This document shows, one piece after another, positions 1-6,004 of a stretch of 7,371 bases of DNA. Source of the DNA: an uncultured Clostridia bacterium (GTDB lineage Bacteria; Bacillota; Clostridia; Oscillospirales; Oscillospiraceae). The notes beneath the pieces are model-generated. The model saw nothing but the letters and a program-made list of their open reading frames with translations, was not told the origin of the DNA and ran no database searches. Each line of letters starts with the position of its first letter. The stretch's first letter is position 1. Made by a program: the position numbers and the translations under genes. The stretch is taken from NCBI GenBank assembly GCA_947167725.1, contig CAMVJF010000081.1:1-7371 (forward strand). Direction: 5' to 3'.

Positions 1-55
1 CGAACCCACGTATCCAGCTTGGAAGGCTGGTGTTCTACCATTGAACTACACCCGC
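1..55 (-). tRNA. tRNA-Gly (anticodon TCC), 3' end cut off by the window edge
   Basis: Read on the minus strand from 55 down to 1, the sequence begins GCGGGTGTAGTTCAATGGTA, a typical bacterial tRNA-Gly acceptor and D arm. It continues with a 5-bp anticodon stem (CCAGC/GCTGG) closing the loop CTTCCAA, which places anticodon TCC at 23-21 and reads GGA/GGG codons. The T arm starts GTGGGTTCG and is cut at base 1, so the rest of the T arm, the acceptor 3' strand and any CCA lie outside the window. It is transcribed divergently from the transporter operon and has its own promoter at 85-114. Assemblies often break at tRNAs because these are repeated, which may explain the contig end here. Confidence 0.95.
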
Positions 56-84
56 GAGGGGTTCTATCCACATTCAGCCAAGAG

Positions 85-114
85 ATAATACCATAAGCGA
101 CGCGGCAATGTCAA
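85..114 (-). promoter_or_regulatory. Sigma-A promoter of the tRNA-Gly gene
   Basis: On the minus strand there is a perfect -35 box TTGACA (114-109), an 18-bp spacer and a -10 box TATTAT (90-85). TGG precedes the -10 box, which makes it an extended -10 (TGnTATTAT). The predicted start is about 7 nt further on, near 78, leaving a leader of about 22 nt before the tRNA 5' end at 55. Such a near-consensus promoter is expected for a stable RNA. Confidence 0.85.
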
Positions 115-141
115 TCATTTTTCGGAAAAAATCTCGCGCCG

Positions 142-182
142 AACGGGCAGACTTCCATTTGATGGAAGCCTCGCGCCCCGTT
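142..182. repeat. Inverted repeat / hairpin in the divergent intergenic region
   Basis: A perfect 7-bp stem, CTTCCAT (152-158) with ATGGAAG (162-168) around a TTG loop, is nested within an outer 6-bp stem, AACGGG (142-147) with CCCGTT (177-182). An 8-bp direct repeat CTCGCGCC also lies at 133-140 and 170-177. No T-tract follows on the plus strand and no gene ends nearby. It lies upstream of both predicted transcripts, so it is neither an obvious terminator nor a leader. It could be a protein-binding site, a remnant of a mobile repeat or a short unannotated RNA. Its function is unknown. Confidence 0.5.
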
Positions 183-251
183 TATGGGTAAATACAACAA
201 AATAATGATAAAATAATTATGCGATTTAGCAAATTATAGCGTTAAATTCAA

Positions 252-280
252 TTGACAAAGGGGGTGAGTGTCGGTATAAT
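252..280 (+). promoter_or_regulatory. Sigma-A promoter of the transporter operon
   Basis: There is a perfect -35 box TTGACA (252-257), a 17-bp spacer and a perfect -10 box TATAAT (275-280). The predicted transcription start is near 286-288, giving a leader of about 60 nt before the ATG at 348. The 60 bases upstream (about 190-251) are very AT-rich and could act as an UP element. They also contain an imperfect repeat of AATTATnGCG type (AATTAT at 215-220 and 232-237). A full-consensus promoter implies strong expression and suggests that control is by repression or by the leader rather than by weak polymerase recruitment. Confidence 0.92.
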
Positions 281-290
281 AAGAAAACGA

Positions 291-324
291 AATACATACT
301 CCAAGCGTTTCCCGCGTATGTATT
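291..324 (+). promoter_or_regulatory. 5' leader hairpin / possible operator
   Basis: A perfect 9-bp inverted repeat, AATACATAC (291-299) with GTATGTATT (316-324), begins only a few bases after the predicted transcription start and ends 10 nt before the Shine-Dalgarno site. Within the loop, GCG (305-307) can pair with CGC (313-315) and stack on the main stem, leaving a 5-nt bulge (300-304). As RNA it would be a 5'-end hairpin able to stabilise the mRNA. As DNA it is a symmetric site just downstream of the promoter that a repressor could occupy. The sequence does not decide between these. Confidence 0.6.
300..313 (+). promoter_or_regulatory. cre-like site (possible CcpA operator)
   Basis: TCCAAGCGTTTCCC matches the usual degenerate cre consensus TGWAARCGYTWNCW at 11 of 14 positions, including the central AAGCGTTT. 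The mismatches are at the second, third and last positions. It sits about 13 bases after the predicted transcription start, where CcpA could block elongation, and inside the loop of the leader inverted repeat. Catabolite control of peptide uptake is known in Firmicutes, but the match is imperfect and could be chance. Confidence 0.3.
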
Positions 325-334
325 CAAATAAAAT

Positions 335-340
335 AGGAGG
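335..340 (+). promoter_or_regulatory. Shine-Dalgarno site of the substrate-binding protein gene
   Basis: AGGAGG lies 7 nt before the ATG at 348. This fixes the start at 348. An in-frame TTG at 252 would be part of the -35 box and upstream of the mRNA start. Confidence 0.93.
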
Positions 341-347
341 AAATGTA

Positions 348-2372
348 ATGAAAAGATTTCTCGCAATGCTTCTCGCAGTTGTGATGATCCTCGCCCTCGC
401 CGCCTGCGGCCAGCCCGCCGCCCCGGCTCCGGCGCAGACCGAACCGACTGTTGAGAATCCCGTCAACGACGAGCCGTCCGAGCCGGGAAGACAGGAAGTT
501 GATTCGTATAGCCTGCTTTATGCGTTCAACGTCACCACGCTGGATTATCTCTATGATAACCACAGCACCAACGGCGACTTCACCGCCAACTTCACCGAAG
601 GTCTTCTGACTCAGGATCCCCACGGTGTTCTCGTTGCCGGTATGGCCACCGAGTGGGCTCCCAACGAGGATGCCTCCGAGTGGACCTTCACCATCCGTGA
701 CGACGCCGTCTGGTCCACCGCTTCCGGCGAAGTTTACGACGCCGTTACCGCGGAAGACTTCGTGACCGGTCTGAAGCATGCCGCCGACTCCAAGAGCCTG
801 GTTCTCGGCCTTGTCAAGCCCCTGATCAAGGGTCTTGCCGAGTATGCGGACGGCACCGGCAGCTGGGAAGACGTCGGCATCAAGGCCGAGGGCAACAAGC
901 TCACCTACACCCTCACCGGCCCCTGCGGCTACTTCGACGGTCTGACCACCTACAACGTCCTGCGTCCTCTGAACGCCGAGTTCCTGGAGTCCCAGGGTGA
1001 AAACTTCGGCGCTGTCGATCCGGCTTCCATCCTGTACAACGGCTGCTACATCCTGTCCTCCGTCGTTCCCGGCCAGGAAGTCAAGTTCGACGCCAACCCC
1101 AACTACTACGACAAGGATAACGTCCATGTCCAGCACGTCACCGTCACCTACACCGACGGCAAGGACCCGATGCAGAACTTCAACATGTTCGTGAACGGCG
1201 AAGTCACCACCACCGCCATCCAGCTCGGCCAGCCCGAGATGGTCGCGAAGGCCAACGAGCTCTTCCCGGACAATCAGTTCAAGGGCATGACCAACTCCAC
1301 CTCTTTCTGGGGCGCCTTCAACTGGGACCGTCAGTCCTTCGCGCTCTGGACCAACCCCAACGTGAGCACCACCGCCAAGGAGACCGACGAGCAGAAGGCT
1401 GACGCCCATGCCGCCATTCTCAACAAGTACTTCCGTCTCGGCGTCTACGCCGCGTACTCCGAGAAGGCCTACTATGAAGTGGCTCTCGGCGAGATCGCGG
1501 AAGACAGAGCCAGAAACACCCTCACTCCGTACACCTTTGCCGCTCTGAGCACCGGCGAGTCCTACGGCTCCCTCGTGACGAAGTACATCGGCCAGGAGGA
1601 AGAGGCGTTCGCCGGCATCGACCTCAATGACGGCCAGGATGCCTGGTACAATCCTGAGAGAGCGGTCGCCTTCATGGAGAAGGCCAAGGCCGAGCTCGGC
1701 GACTCCGTCAAGACGTGGCCTGTCCACCTCGACATGGTCGAGAACGGCACGGACGAGCAGGCCAAGAACATGGCTCTTGCCATGCAGAAGTCCATCGAGG
1801 ATGCGATCGGCGATTACGTCAAGATCGATCTCATCTTCCTTGACAACGACGAGCAGGTCAACGACGCGTTCTACACCAACGAGCGCGGCGAGGACAACTC
1901 CGTCGACCTCGCGTTCGCGGCCGGCTGGGGCCCGGACTACGGCGATCCCTACACCTATATCCACTGCTTCGATCCCGTTGACGGCGACATGATGCTCTAC
2001 TCCGGCATCACTCCGCTGATCACCGAAGATACCGTCCGTCCCGAGTCCCAGACCGAGGCCCTCGCGGCGATCGGCCTGACCGAGATCAAGGAGCTCATGG
2101 ACAAGGCCAACGCTTCCACCGGCGACGAGCGCATCGATCTCTTCGCTCAGGTCGAGGCAAAGCTGCTTGCCAACGGCATCCTCAGACCCTTCGCGACCAG
2201 AGGCGCCGGCCTCGGCGTTTCCAAGGTGAAGCCCTTCTCCGCCGGCTACGGCCTCTACGGTCAGGCTTCGACCAACATTGTTCCTTACTTCAAGTACATG
2301 GTCGTCTACGATCAGCCGATCACTGCCGACGAGTACTATGCTGCTAAGGAAGCCTGGCTTGCTGGCAATTAA
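348..2372 (+). CDS. Extracellular peptide-type substrate-binding lipoprotein (SBP family 5, OppA-like)
   Basis: 674 aa. This protein captures substrate outside the membrane and delivers it to the permeases encoded just downstream. Residues 1-20 form a lipoprotein signal: MKRF, a hydrophobic core, then lipobox L17-A-A-C20, with Cys20 the predicted lipidation site. A Pro/Ala/Glu-rich linker follows (about 21-50). Family 5 hallmarks are WTFTIRDDAVWS (112-123) with TAEDFVTGLKHAAD (134-147), NGCYILSSVVPGQEV...NPNYYDKDNV (231-259), and GWGPDYGDPYTY (526-537), which is the W-x-x-D-Y-x-D-P signature. At 674 aa it is longer than classical OppA (about 540). Codons are strongly C-ending, which suggests high expression. 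The family also contains nickel, haem and sugar binders. Peptides are the likeliest substrate given the gene order, but this is not proven, so no symbol is given. Confidence 0.93.
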   Translation: MKRFLAMLLAVVMILALAACGQPAAPAPAQTEPTVENPVNDEPSEPGRQEVDSYSLLYAFNVTTLDYLYDNHSTNGDFTANFTEGLLTQDPHGVLVAGMATEWAPNEDASEWTFTIRDDAVWSTASGEVYDAVTAEDFVTGLKHAADSKSLVLGLVKPLIKGLAEYADGTGSWEDVGIKAEGNKLTYTLTGPCGYFDGLTTYNVLRPLNAEFLESQGENFGAVDPASILYNGCYILSSVVPGQEVKFDANPNYYDKDNVHVQHVTVTYTDGKDPMQNFNMFVNGEVTTTAIQLGQPEMVAKANELFPDNQFKGMTNSTSFWGAFNWDRQSFALWTNPNVSTTAKETDEQKADAHAAILNKYFRLGVYAAYSEKAYYEVALGEIAEDRARNTLTPYTFAALSTGESYGSLVTKYIGQEEEAFAGIDLNDGQDAWYNPERAVAFMEKAKAELGDSVKTWPVHLDMVENGTDEQAKNMALAMQKSIEDAIGDYVKIDLIFLDNDEQVNDAFYTNERGEDNSVDLAFAAGWGPDYGDPYTYIHCFDPVDGDMMLYSGITPLITEDTVRPESQTEALAAIGLTEIKELMDKANASTGDERIDLFAQVEAKLLANGILRPFATRGAGLGVSKVKPFSAGYGLYGQASTNIVPYFKYMVVYDQPITADEYYAAKEAWLAGN

Positions 2373-2380
2373 TTGGTTGC

Positions 2381-2399
2381 CCTGCACTCATAATGCAGG
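2381..2399 (+). repeat. Small hairpin just after the binding-protein gene
   Basis: CCTGCA (2381-2386) pairs with TGCAGG (2394-2399) around a 7-nt loop, 8 nt past the stop codon. No T-tract follows. It may protect the 3' end of the binding-protein mRNA together with the next hairpin. AGGCTAAG (2397-2404), overlapping its right arm, could alternatively pair with CTTAGtCCT (2432-2440, one bulge) in the loop and right-arm edge of the next hairpin, so the two structures may compete. Confidence 0.45.
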
Positions 2400-2414
2400 C
2401 TAAGTATTGAATCT

Positions 2415-2459
2415 CTGAGAGCTAGAAGATGCTTAGTCCTCTAGCTCTCAGTTTCTCTT
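2415..2459 (+). terminator. Intra-operon hairpin, probable leaky terminator / mRNA stabiliser
   Basis: A perfect 12-bp stem, CTGAGAGCTAGA (2415-2426) with TCTAGCTCTCAG (2440-2451), has a 13-nt loop and is followed by TTTCTCTT (2452-2459). The stem is strong but the tract is broken by two C residues, so partial rather than full termination is likely. It lies in the only large gap of the operon, between the binding-protein gene and the first permease. Such an arrangement is known to keep the binding protein in excess over the membrane parts in ABC importers. Loop bases could also pair upstream (2397-2404). Confidence 0.7.
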
Positions 2460-2462
2460 GTT

Positions 2463-2467
2463 GGGAG
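2463..2467 (+). promoter_or_regulatory. Shine-Dalgarno site of the OppB-type permease gene
   Basis: GGGAG lies 8 nt before the ATG at 2476 and selects that start. The in-frame TTG codons at 2458 and 2461 lie upstream of this site, the first of them inside the pyrimidine tract of the hairpin, and have no ribosome-binding site of their own. Confidence 0.75.
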
Positions 2468-2475
2468 TTGTTAAG

Positions 2476-3975
2476 ATGAATAAGGGTTATATCCTTAGCA
2501 GGCTGATCCGATCAGCTGTTTCCATCATCCTAATAATGGCTATCGTCTTTGTTCTGGTATACACGCTCATCCCGCGCAACAGTATCTTTGCCGGCGACGA
2601 CGGATACAGAAAGCTGGCGGCAAAGCCGGACGACAAGACGGATTACGTCTATAATATTTGGCAGAAGCAAGGGTATCTGACCTTCGTGCGGTCTGCGGAT
2701 TATTTCCAGACCTTATACGACATGGATTCCCCGGAGATGGCTGCGGCCCTGCAGCCGGGGTCGGACGCCGCGGAGGAATTCAAGGCAAAATACGAAGCCC
2801 AGGGCTATACGGTCGAAACGTATACCAAGAGCGGGCGTTATTATGCCTATAAAGATGTTCCCATTATCAAGCACATTGCCATCTGGTTCGCGAATCTGAT
2901 CATAATCGATACGCCCAGATCCGTTCAGGATGAAAACAACCCGGACCTCAAGCGCGGCCTCTCCTTCGGCAGAACCGAATCGGGCGGCCTTGCGCTGATC
3001 GGCAGCGGGACGACACATAAGTATTTGCTTTATACGGACAGCCACTTCCCGTGGCTCCATCAGAATATCATCAAGCTCAACTTCGGCGATTCCTACCCTA
3101 CATATCAGGGCCTCAACGTGATGACCGTCCTGTTTCAGTCGCAGGGATCGGAAGTAAAAAGACCCGTCACCTATGAAACCGGCAAGGAAGGCGAGTCCGG
3201 TATCATCTTTGGCTCGCTCACCTATAAATTCAAGCTCGACCGTCTGGATCGGCAGAAGTTCGCCGACAATTATGCGACCTTCCAGACGGCGAAGAATCAG
3301 CCCTCCATGATCGGCACGTCCTTTATCATCGGCATCTTCGCACTGATTCTGTCCTACGGACTCGGACTCCCCATCGGCGTCCTGATGGCGAGACGCAAGG
3401 ACAAGCTCGCCGACAAGCTGGGCATGGTCTACATTATTTTTATCATCGCGGTACCCTCGCTGGCCTATATCTATCTGTTCCGCTATCTGGCCACGAAGGC
3501 GTTCGCACTGCCGTCCGTGTTCACGACCTACGGCGCTTCGGACATCCGCTCGTGGATCCTTCCGACGATTTCGCTGGCACTTCCGTCTATCGCCGGCCTT
3601 ATGCTCTGGACCAGACGCTACGTCGTGGACCAGATGAGCCAGGACTATGTCAAATTTGCCAAAGCAAAGGGCCTCAGCCAGAGAGAGATATTCAACGACC
3701 ATATCTTCAAGAACGCCATCATCCCGATCGCCCAGGGCATCCCGGCTTCCCTGGCCGGATGCATTGCCGGCGCGATCATTACAGAGTCCATCTACGCCGT
3801 CGGCGGCATGGGCAAGATGCTGCCGAACGCGATCCAGCAATACAACAACACCATGGTCGTAGCGCTGGTGTTCCTCTTCTCTACGATCTCGGTGCTTTCG
3901 GTACTTGCGGGGGACATCATTCTGATCAAAATCGATCCGCGCATCTCCCTTGCGGAAAAGGCAGGTAGATCCTAA
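2476..3975 (+). CDS. oppB: Peptide-type ABC transporter permease, OppB/DppB family, with large extracytoplasmic insertion
   Basis: 499 aa, one of two channel-forming subunits. Segment 1 spans the membrane at about 13-32. A long polar region follows (about 33-278), then five more membrane segments (about 279-302, 316-338, 360-378, 417-440, 460-485). The EAA loop that contacts the ATPase is at 390-418 (YVKFAKAKG...IFNDHIFKNAIIP). The family end motifs ITESIYAVGGMGKML (435-449) and the terminal DPRI (487-490) are present. The usual GDLGxS-like motif appears as LNFGDSYPTY (201-210). Typical OppB is 300-340 aa, so about 165 residues are added between segment 1 and that motif. Residues 128-145 (DVPIIKHIAIWFANLIII) are hydrophobic and may lie on the membrane. 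The stop overlaps the next start (TAATG), implying coupled translation. The symbol is family level: Opp and Dpp cannot be told apart here. Confidence 0.92.
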   Translation: MNKGYILSRLIRSAVSIILIMAIVFVLVYTLIPRNSIFAGDDGYRKLAAKPDDKTDYVYNIWQKQGYLTFVRSADYFQTLYDMDSPEMAAALQPGSDAAEEFKAKYEAQGYTVETYTKSGRYYAYKDVPIIKHIAIWFANLIIIDTPRSVQDENNPDLKRGLSFGRTESGGLALIGSGTTHKYLLYTDSHFPWLHQNIIKLNFGDSYPTYQGLNVMTVLFQSQGSEVKRPVTYETGKEGESGIIFGSLTYKFKLDRLDRQKFADNYATFQTAKNQPSMIGTSFIIGIFALILSYGLGLPIGVLMARRKDKLADKLGMVYIIFIIAVPSLAYIYLFRYLATKAFALPSVFTTYGASDIRSWILPTISLALPSIAGLMLWTRRYVVDQMSQDYVKFAKAKGLSQREIFNDHIFKNAIIPIAQGIPASLAGCIAGAIITESIYAVGGMGKMLPNAIQQYNNTMVVALVFLFSTISVLSVLAGDIILIKIDPRISLAEKAGRS

Positions 3976-4913
3976 TGGAAGAGAAGATTTTAGAAAACAG
4001 AGATGATCTCTTCGCGTTCGCGGAATTTGACGAACACGAGTCCGAGCATATCGCGGCGCCGCAGTACTCCTACTGGAAGTCGGTCTGGCGTACCTTTATC
4101 AAGAACAAGTTCACCGTCGCCGTTTCCATCCTGCTGCTGGTCCTGATCCTGTTCGCGCTGATCCAGCCTTCGATCTCCGGTTACTCTCCGCTGATCGCGC
4201 CGAATATCAACAACTCTGAAATGAGATTCCTGAAGCCGAGCGCGGAGCATATCTTCGGCACCGACAATGTCGGCAACGAGGTGTTCGACGTCGTTTGGGC
4301 GGGTGCCAGGAACTCGATCATCATCAGCTTTGTCTGCACGGGCATCAACATGATCCTCGGCATTCTCATCGGCGCCCTCTGGGGCTTTTCCAAGAAGATG
4401 GACAAATGGATGCTTGAGGTTTACAATGTCATCTCCAACGTGCCGTTCCTGCTGCTGGCGATGATCCTCTCCTATGTTCTCGGCGCCGGCATGGGAACGC
4501 TGATCTTCGTCATGTGTGTGACGGAATGGATCTTTGTCGCGTTCTTCATCCGCACACAGGTCATGATCATTCGCGACAGAGAGTACAACCTTGCATCCAA
4601 GTGCCTCGGAACGAGCACCTGGACCATGATCAAGAACAATATTCTGCCGTATCTGATCTCGGTCATCATGACCTATGTGGCGAGAATGATCCCGTCGCTG
4701 ATCTCCTACGAGGTGTTTCTGTCGTACATGGGCCTCGGCCTCGGTGTTACCAAAGCTTCGCTCGGACGCATGATTTCGATTTACACGTCTTATATGAGCG
4801 GCTATCCGCATCTCTTCTGGATCCCGGTCACCGTGCTCGCCGTGCTTTCTATTTCCCTCTATATCGTCGGACAGAAGCTTGCCGACGCCGCCGATCCGCG
4901 CACGCATATGTGA
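3975..4913 (+). CDS. oppC: Peptide-type ABC transporter permease, OppC/DppC family
   Basis: 312 aa, normal length for the family; the second channel subunit, pairing with the OppB-type protein. A cytoplasmic N-terminus with many acidic residues (1-45) precedes segment 1 (about 46-66). The family motif EHIFGTDNVGNEVFDVVWAGARNS (91-114; usual form HxLGTDxxGRDxxSRxxxGARxS) follows, then membrane segments at about 112-137, 154-170, 172-192, 222-242 and 280-300. The EAA loop is at 203-226 (EYNLASKCLG...NNILPY); the His and Asn usual in 'HxLPN' are replaced by Asn222 and Tyr226. EVFLSYMGLG (246-255) and the C-terminal DAADPRTHM match the family. The start ATG shares one base with the previous stop, and only a weak AGGTAG (3963-3968) precedes it, so translation is probably coupled to oppB. 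The symbol is family level. Confidence 0.93.
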   Translation: MEEKILENRDDLFAFAEFDEHESEHIAAPQYSYWKSVWRTFIKNKFTVAVSILLLVLILFALIQPSISGYSPLIAPNINNSEMRFLKPSAEHIFGTDNVGNEVFDVVWAGARNSIIISFVCTGINMILGILIGALWGFSKKMDKWMLEVYNVISNVPFLLLAMILSYVLGAGMGTLIFVMCVTEWIFVAFFIRTQVMIIRDREYNLASKCLGTSTWTMIKNNILPYLISVIMTYVARMIPSLISYEVFLSYMGLGLGVTKASLGRMISIYTSYMSGYPHLFWIPVTVLAVLSISLYIVGQKLADAADPRTHM

Positions 4914-4930
4914 GAGGGGGGGATTGGACA
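4914..4930 (+). promoter_or_regulatory. G-run ribosome binding region of the OppD-type gene
   Basis: The 17-nt gap between oppC and oppD contains GAGGGGGGGA with seven consecutive G (4916-4922), 8 nt before the ATG at 4931. It serves as a Shine-Dalgarno site of unusual form, since the standard GGAGG is absent and several registers can pair. A homopolymer this long is prone to slippage in replication or sequencing. A length change would alter spacing but not reading frame. Confidence 0.6.
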
Positions 4931-6004
4931 ATGGACGAAAACAGAAACATCGTTATTTCCGCGAAGGACGTCGAGGTAAAATTCCGCGTCCGCGACAAGT
5001 TCCTGACGGCGATCCGCAACGTCTCGCTGGATCTCTACGAGGGCGAGACCTTCGCCATCGTCGGCGAGTCCGGCTCCGGCAAATCCGTCTTTACCAAGAC
5101 CTTTACCGGCATGCTGGAGTCCAACGGTACGATCTCCAACGGCTCGATCATGTTCCACGGCAAGGATCTGACCAAGCTGAAGACTGACAAGGACTGGGAA
5201 GGCATCCGCGGCGCAAAGATCTCTACGATCTTTCAGGATCCGATGACTTCGCTCAACCCACTGCGCACCATCGGCTACCAGATCACCGAGGTCATTGAGA
5301 AGCACCAGAAGATCTCGAAGGAAGAGGCCAAAAAGCAGGCCATCGAGATGATGTACCGCGTCGGCATACCCGATGCGGCGAACCGCTTTGACGAGTACCC
5401 CTTCCAGTATTCCGGCGGCATGCGCCAGCGCATCGTTATCGCGATCGCGCTCTCCTGCCATCCGGAGATCCTGATCTGCGACGAGCCCACGACCGCGCTG
5501 GACGTGACGATCCAGGCGCAGATCATCGCGCTGATCCGCGACCTGCAGAAGGAATTGGGATTTACCACCCTGTATATTCCCCATGATCTGGGTGTCGTGG
5601 CCAATGTGGCCGACCGCGTCGGCGTCATGTACGGCGGACAGATCATCGAGTACGGCACGGTCGAGGAGATCTTTTTCGATCCCCGCCATCCCTATACCTG
5701 GGCGCTGCTGTCGTCTCTGCCTCAGCTCGGCGTGAAGGGAGAAGACCTGTTCTTTATCACCGGAACGCCGCCCTCTCTGTATAACAAGATTGACGGCGAC
5801 GCCTTCGCGCCCCGCAACGAGCATGCGCTCAAGATCGACTTTGTGCAGGAGCCGCCTTTCTTCAAGGTGAGCGATACCCACTATGCAAAGACCTGGCTGC
5901 TCGACCCCCGCGCTCCGAAGCTGGAGAAGCCGGAGGTCATCCAGAATCTGCACGAGAAGATCGTGGCTATGACAGACAAGGGAGGTGCGTTCCATGTCGA
6001 CTGA
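4931..6004 (+). CDS. oppD: Peptide-type ABC transporter ATP-binding protein, OppD/DppD family, lacking iron-sulfur cysteines
   Basis: 357 aa; cytoplasmic ATPase that powers import together with the OppF-type partner. Walker A is GESGSGKS (45-52), the Q-loop is Gln102 in FQDPMTSLNP, the ABC signature is YSGGMRQR (160-167), Walker B is ILICDEP (180-186) with Asp184-Glu185, the D-loop is ALD (189-191), and the switch is His218. Before the switch His the usual Thr is Pro (IPHDLG). The C-terminal oligopeptide/dipeptide domain starts near 240 (HPYTWALLSSLP, then GTPPSLYN at 278-285). It normally has GCxFxPRC...C...C cysteines that bind a [4Fe-4S] cluster; here the aligned residues are Asp290, Asn296, Asp303 and about Lys320. 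ATPase motifs are intact, so the protein should still be active. The ATG at 4931 follows the G-rich site; in-frame codons further upstream run back through oppC. It overlaps oppF by 11 nt. Confidence 0.94.
   Translation: MDENRNIVISAKDVEVKFRVRDKFLTAIRNVSLDLYEGETFAIVGESGSGKSVFTKTFTGMLESNGTISNGSIMFHGKDLTKLKTDKDWEGIRGAKISTIFQDPMTSLNPLRTIGYQITEVIEKHQKISKEEAKKQAIEMMYRVGIPDAANRFDEYPFQYSGGMRQRIVIAIALSCHPEILICDEPTTALDVTIQAQIIALIRDLQKELGFTTLYIPHDLGVVANVADRVGVMYGGQIIEYGTVEEIFFDPRHPYTWALLSSLPQLGVKGEDLFFITGTPPSLYNKIDGDAFAPRNEHALKIDFVQEPPFFKVSDTHYAKTWLLDPRAPKLEKPEVIQNLHEKIVAMTDKGGAFHVD
5978..5985 (+). promoter_or_regulatory. Shine-Dalgarno site of the OppF-type gene
   Basis: AAGGGAGG, inside the end of oppD, lies 8 nt before the ATG at 5994. 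It decides the start: an in-frame GTG at 5985 overlaps the site itself and so cannot be used with it. Confidence 0.88.

Noticed and set aside
117..132. AT-rich palindrome ATTTTTcggaAAAAAT
   Set aside because: Six A/T pairs only, upstream of the tRNA promoter; too weak to call a terminator or operator.
324..2387. Very long open frame (687 codons) antisense to the binding-protein gene
   Set aside because: The strong C-ending codon bias of the plus-strand gene removes stop codons from this frame. The product is low-complexity in Gly, Val and Leu, with no start signal or domain, while the plus strand has clear family motifs.
2713..3840. Open antisense frame over the OppB-type gene
   Set aside because: It is a shadow of plus-strand codon bias: Arg/Asp/Gly-rich with no membrane segment or family pattern, and no ribosome binding site.
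4514..4930. In-frame upstream extension of the OppD-type gene, back through oppC
   Set aside because: The extension overlaps the permease gene and reads as charged nonsense. The ATG at 4931 follows the G-rich binding site and is followed directly by a normal ATPase N-terminus.
3990..4931. Open antisense frame over the OppC-type gene
   Set aside because: It mirrors the permease coding region almost exactly and gives a highly charged His/Arg/Asp-rich sequence without recognisable features.
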